The notes under the pieces: model-generated
What the model saw: only the letters and a program-made list of their open reading frames with translations
Database searches by the model: none
What the model was told of the DNA's origin: nothing
From: an uncultured Acidobacteriia bacterium
GTDB lineage: Bacteria; Acidobacteriota; Terriglobia; Bryobacterales; Bryobacteraceae
Assembly (NCBI GenBank): GCA_903851195.1
Contig: CAINNJ010000063.1
Location: forward strand, 1 to 64,000
Direction: 5' to 3'
DNA length: 64,000 nucleotides
In this document: piece by piece, positions 59,528 through 64,000 of the stretch
Numbering within the stretch: position 1 is the stretch's first letter
How the letters are laid out: each line of letters opens with the position of its first letter
Made by a program: the position numbers and the translations under genes

Positions 59528-60667
59528 ATGACGAGAACGCTGGCTCTGGTGGTAGCGATGATTGCGTGCCTTTCGGCGGATTCGAGGGGCCAGGAGTCTG
59601 CCGGGGCACTCTGCGTGAAGGATCTGGAGGTGATTCCCGGATTTCTTCTGGAAAATGATACGGGCGCGAAAGATCATCTGGCCCAGTTCGGACAAAAGCA
59701 CTTTGACGACGCCTTCGCCGCGGCCAGAAACGCAGCGCTGAACGCGAAGGACGCGGCGGGCTGCGAAACGGCGCTGCGCAGCTATCTGACCGCGTGGCGT
59801 AAAGGGCATCTGGGACTGCAGACGCTCGGTGTCGCTTCGGGAGGACCGGAGCCTTCACGGGAGGAGATTGCGGCGCGGCGCCGCAGGAATACACCCACCC
59901 TGGAAGTGCTATCGCCGAAAACGATCCTGATTACGCTGAAAAACTTTGAGGATTACAATCGAGAGCCGCTGATCGAACTGCTGAAGAAGAATCATGGGAC
60001 GCTGGCCGCGCATCCGGACTGGATCATCGACGTGCGCGCCAACGGCGGCGGCAGCGACAGCAGTTACGCACCGCTGCTCGCCTGGCTCATGGCGGACGAG
60101 GTGGCGACGGTGAGCGGTGAGTTGCTGGCAACACCCGCGAATATCGATGGCTGGACGCGGTACTGCGGAATCGCTTCTCCGGGAGACACAGTGTGCGAGA
60201 AGGCGCTGCAGGAGGGCGCGGACCGGATGCGGAAAACCGCCACGGGTCAGTATGTCGCGCAGGATGACAGTGGCGCGCTGGATCTCGATCGGGTCAAGCC
60301 GCTGGAACCGCGCCGCCCGTCGAGGGTGGCGGTTCTGATCGATCATGACTGCGGGAGTTCGTGCGAGGAGTTCGCTTTGGTGGCGCGTCAGAGCTTTCAG
60401 GTGAAGCTGATTGGCCGACGGACTTACGGCTCTCTCGATTATTCGAATCTGCGTCCGTTCGAACTTCCTTCGGGACAGCGGCGGCTTTGGTACGCGACAT
60501 CCCGGTCGAAACGAATTCCCGGTAATCCGGTGGACATCGCGGGAGTTCCGCCGGATATTTATCTGCCGCGAGAGACGGGAGCGGGCGCCGACCGGGATGA
60601 AGTGCTGCGAGTGCAACGCTGGCTGGAAGGCGGCTCGCTCGCCGTTGAGAAAAGCGCCCGTAAATAA
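59528..60667 (+). CDS. S41-family (tail-specific) serine peptidase, secreted
   Basis: A 379-aa protein with a signal peptide (RTLALVVAMIACLSADSRG). The catalytic core fits the S41 C-terminal-processing peptidases: DVRANGGGSDSSYAPLLAWLM, then a serine in DHDCGSSCEEFALVARQS (the nucleophile position) and GRRTYGSLDYSN. No PDZ domain is evident; the N-terminal region (~25-130) is helical. ATG 59528 is 2 bases after the oxidoreductase stop, so the two are likely one transcript. It would cleave proteins in the periplasm; the target is unknown. Confidence 0.85.
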   Translation: MTRTLALVVAMIACLSADSRGQESAGALCVKDLEVIPGFLLENDTGAKDHLAQFGQKHFDDAFAAARNAALNAKDAAGCETALRSYLTAWRKGHLGLQTLGVASGGPEPSREEIAARRRRNTPTLEVLSPKTILITLKNFEDYNREPLIELLKKNHGTLAAHPDWIIDVRANGGGSDSSYAPLLAWLMADEVATVSGELLATPANIDGWTRYCGIASPGDTVCEKALQEGADRMRKTATGQYVAQDDSGALDLDRVKPLEPRRPSRVAVLIDHDCGSSCEEFALVARQSFQVKLIGRRTYGSLDYSNLRPFELPSGQRRLWYATSRSKRIPGNPVDIAGVPPDIYLPRETGAGADRDEVLRVQRWLEGGSLAVEKSARK

Positions 60668-60679
60668 AGCCGCGGCAAT

Positions 60680-61873
60680 TTAACCCGAGATTTCAGCGGT
60701 CTGTTCAGCCGGCGATTTCCAGATCCGTCCAAGAGCGCGCAGCCGGCTTTCAAGGAGTCGCGAGCCGGGGCCATTCATGAACGGCTTCTCGGTCAGCAGG
60801 TAGATCGGCACACAGATGGCGATCATGGCGGGGACGATGAGCAGGCAGTAGAGCAGGATGCCGCGCGTGTAGCTGAGAGCGAAGAAGAGTTCCTTGAGGC
60901 GGTACGGCAGCGACATCAGAATCAGGCCGTGCCAAAGGTAGAGCGTGTAGCACATGCCGCCGATTGCGGTCAGGGCCCGCAGTCTGAAAAGCCGGTTCAG
61001 AAACCTGCCCCCGAATATTCCGGTGAAGATGAGGAGGATCAGGATCGGATCGAGCCAGAAGAACGAGGCGGCCGGTCTGCTTATCAGAATGGCCAGCAGC
61101 GCGGAAGCGGCGATGGCCACGATATCCCAGATGAACCGCGCGGAGCGCCGAATCAGGCCGGAGGCGTAGAGGTCCGCGAAGAGAATGCCGGCCAGAAAGT
61201 AATTCATCATTTGCGCGAAAGTGGATTTGAAGCGAGGCATCGGGGGACCGAACTGCGCGAGCCATGCCACCGCCGCTATCATCGCCAGTTGCAGGAGCCA
61301 CCGAAGCCGTTTGTTGCGGAACCGGTAGATTCGGGTAAGCCACGGAGCGACCAGGTAGAAGCTTACCTCCACTTCGAGGGACCACGTGAATATGGCGAGA
61401 GGGTTGGCCGCGCCGAAGATCAACATGTGGGAATAAATGAGTCCCGCGGCGTAATCCGGCAGGAAATGGCGAAAACTCCAGGGCTTCAGGTACATCGCCG
61501 TCAGAGCCATGATGTACGGGGGTTCGATTCGCGTCAGGCGGCGCAGGAAATAGCGGCTGATAGCCGGAGCCGGGGCGCCCTGAAACCGGTGCAGCGCGAA
61601 CGGCAGCGACACGATAAATCCGCTGAGCACGAAGAAGAGCTCGACTCCAAACCAGCCCTCGCCGATGAGGCGCAGTAAGAGCCCGTGACCCTGGGACCAG
61701 CCGACCTGGTATCCCTGTCCGCGCGCCACAGCCAGATCGATGCCGGCATGTTCAAACATCACCGCGAGGATGGCGAAGAACCGGATACCGTCGACTTCCG
61801 GAAGGAATGTGCCGGACGAGGTTCTGCGGGACAGAAGGCCAAAAAGGCGCTCGGATAGGTTCGACAGTGGCAC
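60680..61873 (-). CDS. Acyltransferase family 3 protein (OafA/YrhL-like)
   Basis: A 397-aa membrane protein with about ten spans, starting with the family motif EVDGIRFFAILAVMFEHA (the catalytic His region), then EGWFGVELFFVLSGFIVSLPF and YFLRRLTRIEPPYI. Family members O-acylate glycans and lipids (e.g. O-antigen acetylation). The start is GTG 61873. The gene could modify a surface glycan such as the one built at 42-52 kb; that link is speculative. Confidence 0.88.
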   Translation of the reverse strand: MPLSNLSERLFGLLSRRTSSGTFLPEVDGIRFFAILAVMFEHAGIDLAVARGQGYQVGWSQGHGLLLRLIGEGWFGVELFFVLSGFIVSLPFALHRFQGAPAPAISRYFLRRLTRIEPPYIMALTAMYLKPWSFRHFLPDYAAGLIYSHMLIFGAANPLAIFTWSLEVEVSFYLVAPWLTRIYRFRNKRLRWLLQLAMIAAVAWLAQFGPPMPRFKSTFAQMMNYFLAGILFADLYASGLIRRSARFIWDIVAIAASALLAILISRPAASFFWLDPILILLIFTGIFGGRFLNRLFRLRALTAIGGMCYTLYLWHGLILMSLPYRLKELFFALSYTRGILLYCLLIVPAMIAICVPIYLLTEKPFMNGPGSRLLESRLRALGRIWKSPAEQTAEISG

Positions 61874-61952
61874 GAGCCTGAGCAGTCAGGATAACAGCCG
61901 CGGGTGTACTGGCCCAACCGGAATTTCGGTAAGGCGTGGATTCCGACCGAAT

Positions 61953-63026
61953 CTAATCCGCGGATGTCCCTGCGGTCAGATCCGGCCTTGATGGTGCAGC
62001 GTGGAAACGTTCCCGAAAGGCCCCGTTGTTCGCATACCAGGCGACCACGTCCGCGATGGTCTCTTCCACCGGCCTGAACCGGGCCCCGAGTTCTCTCTCC
62101 GACCTGGCGTGATTGAAGTGAGACCGGTCCGCCTCGCGGGTCATCAGCCTTACGGTTGCCATGCCAAGCAGGACGGGCTGTCCGGTCAGCCTGGACCAAA
62201 CCTCGCCGGCCGCCGCCATAAGGTAGAGCAAAGCGGCGGGAATCTTTCGCCGGGGCGCCTTGATCCCTGTCACCCTTTCGAGGACTGCGAAATGATCCGC
62301 CATGGTCGAGTGGCGACCGGCGGCCAGGTAACGCTCACCGCGACGCCCTCTCTCCGCGGCGGCGATCAGAATGGCAGCGACATCACGCGCGTCCACCACC
62401 GAAAAACTGCCGGGAACGACGCCCGGAAGCTTTCGGTTGACGAAGTCCAGAACAACCTGGCCGGCGGATGTGGGACCAAGATCGCCGGGTCCGTGCATCC
62501 AGCCGGGGAGAACGAAAGTTGCATGGAAATCCGGGTGCGAGGTCAGGAAACTGTCCACTTCGCGGTCCGCGAGGATCTTGCTCCGGTAATAGTCGTCGGC
62601 GTCTTCCGTCCGGCGGAGCATGGTCTCGTCCACAAGCGTTCCGGGCGGTCCATCCAGAACAGCAATGGAACTGGTGTGAATGAACCGGCGCACACCCGCT
62701 GAATAGCAGTGGCTCAGCAAACCGGAAGTTCCTTCGACATTAATCCGCCGGAGTTCTTCGGAATGATTTCCCCCTTTGTAGCTCTCGCGAAAACAGGCCG
62801 CGGTATGAAACACGACGTCCTGATCGCGCAGCAAGTGCGCAAAAGCCGAGACGTTCTTCATGTCTCCCGACACGACTTCCACGTCCAGCCCCCTGAATTG
62901 TTTCTCCGCCTTTTCGGGGGATCGGGCCAGTGCCCGCACCCGCACCCCTCTGCCCGCGAGTTCCCGCGCCAGGTTGTTGCCGAGCAATCCGGTGGAACCG
63001 GTAACGAATGCCGTTCTGAAAGTCAT
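61953..63026 (-). CDS. NAD-dependent epimerase/dehydratase (extended SDR)
   Basis: A 357-aa extended SDR: TAFVTGSTGLLGNNLARELAGRG nucleotide-binding loop, VVFHTAACF, the Tyr region DDYYRSKILADREV (YxxxK), and FVLPGWMHGPGDLGP. It resembles dihydroflavonol-reductase-like hydroxysteroid or sugar-nucleotide enzymes; the substrate is unknown. ATG 63026 is used rather than the upstream in-frame ATG (63149), which lies in the divergent TetR gene. It is divergent from the TetR gene, 85 bases apart, with operator-like repeats between. Confidence 0.87.
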   Translation of the reverse strand: MTFRTAFVTGSTGLLGNNLARELAGRGVRVRALARSPEKAEKQFRGLDVEVVSGDMKNVSAFAHLLRDQDVVFHTAACFRESYKGGNHSEELRRINVEGTSGLLSHCYSAGVRRFIHTSSIAVLDGPPGTLVDETMLRRTEDADDYYRSKILADREVDSFLTSHPDFHATFVLPGWMHGPGDLGPTSAGQVVLDFVNRKLPGVVPGSFSVVDARDVAAILIAAAERGRRGERYLAAGRHSTMADHFAVLERVTGIKAPRRKIPAALLYLMAAAGEVWSRLTGQPVLLGMATVRLMTREADRSHFNHARSERELGARFRPVEETIADVVAWYANNGAFRERFHAAPSRPDLTAGTSAD

Positions 63027-63036
63027 ATAGTTCGCG

Positions 63037-63079
63037 TGGTAAGTCCGATACCAACTGGTATTTGGATTACGTCTGGTAT
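63037..63079. promoter_or_regulatory. Cluster of TGGTA(T)/(A)TACCA half-sites between SDR and TetR genes
   Basis: TGGTA 63037-63041 pairs with TACCA 63049-63053 across 7 bases; ATACCA 63048-63053 pairs with TGGTAT 63056-63061 across 2 bases; a further TGGTAT lies at 63074-63079. Such overlapping inverted repeats between a divergent TetR gene and its neighbour fit an operator for the TetR protein. Confidence 0.5.
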
Positions 63080-63111
63080 ATTCAGGATTCGGGATTCGCG
63101 GAGGAATTTTC

Positions 63112-63729
63112 GTGGCGAGGCTGAGCAGAGAACAGAGCCAAAAGCGCACGCGCGAGAGCCTGCTGGAATCGGCGCGGGAGATTTTTATCCGTGACGGTTT
63201 CGCGGGCGCCTCGGTCGATCAGATTGCGGAGCACGCCGGCTATTCGAAAGGCGCGATCTACTCGAATTTCAGGAATAAGGAGGCGTTGTTCCTGGAGCTT
63301 CTCAGGGAACACATGCGCCAGGAACTGAACGGCTTGCAGTTCCTTCTGGAACAGAGCGGTTCGGCGCGGGAGATTCTGATCGCTCTGAAGAGCAAATACA
63401 GCAGTCCCGACAGCCAGGTGCCGGCGATGCTCTCGCTGGAGTTTCAACTCCACGCGGTCCGTCACCCGGAATTTGCCGAGCCTTTCGCGGCGCTTTATCG
63501 GAACCAGCGGAAAGCCATCGCGGGGCTGGTGAGATTATTCGCGAAGAAAGCGGGAATAGCGGAGCCCGCGAACGCCGGGGAGATTGCGACCGCTTTAATG
63601 GGACTGACGCACGGCGTGGCGCTGCAACGCGCGGCCGATCCCGGATCCGTGCCGGCCGCGGCAGCCGGCAGGGCTATTGAGATGCTTCTTTCCGCGATTC
63701 TGATTCAGAGCCCGGCCGATGCCTGGTAG
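63112..63729 (+). CDS. TetR-family regulator
   Basis: A 205-aa repressor: N-terminal helix-turn-helix (RDGFAGASVDQIAEHAGYSKGAIYSNFRNKEALFLELL), then a helical ligand-binding domain. GTG 63112 has GGAGG 7 bases upstream. It is divergent from the SDR gene and probably represses both by binding the half-sites in between. Ligand unknown. Confidence 0.92.
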   Translation: MARLSREQSQKRTRESLLESAREIFIRDGFAGASVDQIAEHAGYSKGAIYSNFRNKEALFLELLREHMRQELNGLQFLLEQSGSAREILIALKSKYSSPDSQVPAMLSLEFQLHAVRHPEFAEPFAALYRNQRKAIAGLVRLFAKKAGIAEPANAGEIATALMGLTHGVALQRAADPGSVPAAAAGRAIEMLLSAILIQSPADAW

Positions 63730-63816
63730 CTCACCCCGATCCGGAACCGCCCCGCGACGTCCGCCTGGCATGGGACCATGTTTCACGCGATTTTCACGAG
63801 TTGCGTTTTATCATCA

Positions 63817-63828
63817 GGAATATATTCC
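63817..63828 (+). promoter_or_regulatory. 12-bp palindrome upstream of the last gene
   Basis: GGAATATATTCC is a perfect palindrome 28 bases before ATG 63857, in an AT-rich stretch that could also contain a -10 element. Candidate operator; no regulator is assigned. Confidence 0.35.
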
Positions 63829-63856
63829 GTTATTCGTCGGGAGCGAAGGTCAAAAA

Positions 63857-64000
63857 ATGAAAAATTCAGGTAGAACGCGGCGTGTTTCCGGGCAGCGCAG
63901 TCCGCGAAAAGCGTGGCTTGCCGCGGCGTGGCTTGCCGCAGTTCTTGCGGGGGGACCGGCGGCGCGCGCCGGCGAACTGGAAGTCTACAACCTCTCCGGC
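63857..64000 (+). CDS. 5' part of a secreted protein (runs off the window)
   Basis: ATG 63857 with GAGCGAAGG 9 bases upstream starts a long signal peptide (RKAWLAAAWLAAVLAGGPAARAG) followed by ELEVYNLSG, and the frame is open to the window end. Bases 63911-63940 are a 15-bp tandem duplication (GCGTGGCTTGCCGC(G/A)) that repeats AWLAA inside the hydrophobic core. Only 48 residues are visible, so no function is called. Confidence 0.7.
   Translation, partial: MKNSGRTRRVSGQRSPRKAWLAAAWLAAVLAGGPAARAGELEVYNLSG

Overview
The window looks like high-GC chromosomal DNA from an acidobacterium of the Solibacter/Bryobacter type. The evidence is a TIGR03437-type C-terminal domain (a Solibacter-lineage marker), very large secreted proteins built from SBBP, BACON, NHL, FG-GAP and IPT/TIG modules, an ECF sigma factor next to a PknB-type kinase, and the acidobacterial form of EF-P. 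The taxonomic placement is inference from gene content, because no rRNA is present.

Region 1 (1-22.5 kb) is a block of giant secreted proteins on the + strand, bracketed by two copies of a 239-codon gene family and its 3' hairpin. It holds a 4145-aa mosaic protein ending in a cohesin-like module plus a type I dockerin, a small secreted protein that is little more than a cohesin-like module, a 1767-aa protein with an N-terminal cohesin-like module, twelve 83-aa repeats and seven BACON-like modules, and an 809-aa protein with FN3, BACON-like and TIGR03437 regions. One dockerin and three cohesin-like modules in one gene cluster suggest a cell-surface assembly system.

Region 2 (22.6-42.6 kb) is mostly regulatory and housekeeping: tRNA-Ser(UGA), an MFS transporter, a small secreted DUF7948-like protein, an ECF sigma / sigma-4-like / Ser-Thr kinase operon, and a secreted beta-helix protein. 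It continues with an operon of a catalytically dead HtrA-like protein, an intact HtrA-like protease and a degenerate response regulator, then a Fur-family regulator coupled to an FHA-GAF-PP2C phosphatase. A five-gene operon carries two small membrane proteins, a class A PBP and two TPR proteins. EF-P and a VOC protein end this part.

Region 3 (42.5-53.4 kb) is a surface-glycan locus. It has a bacterial homologue of the eukaryotic MGAT4 (GT54) GlcNAc-transferases, three tandem GT25 genes (the middle one broken by a single nonsense codon), a GT4-GT2 fusion broken at a G8/C8 homopolymer, another GT4, a GT2, an ABC exporter and a sulfatase.

Region 4 (53.4-64 kb) holds a Na+/solute symporter and an M20 amidohydrolase, each with one frameshift, an internally duplicated protein of unknown function, a His-rich mini-protein, a SnoaL-like protein, an FAD oxidoreductase, an S41 peptidase, an acyltransferase-3 protein, and a divergent SDR/TetR pair with clustered operator-like half-sites. 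It ends in a partial secreted protein. Disrupted reading frames concentrate in 44-59 kb, which could reflect gene decay, phase variation or local sequence error.
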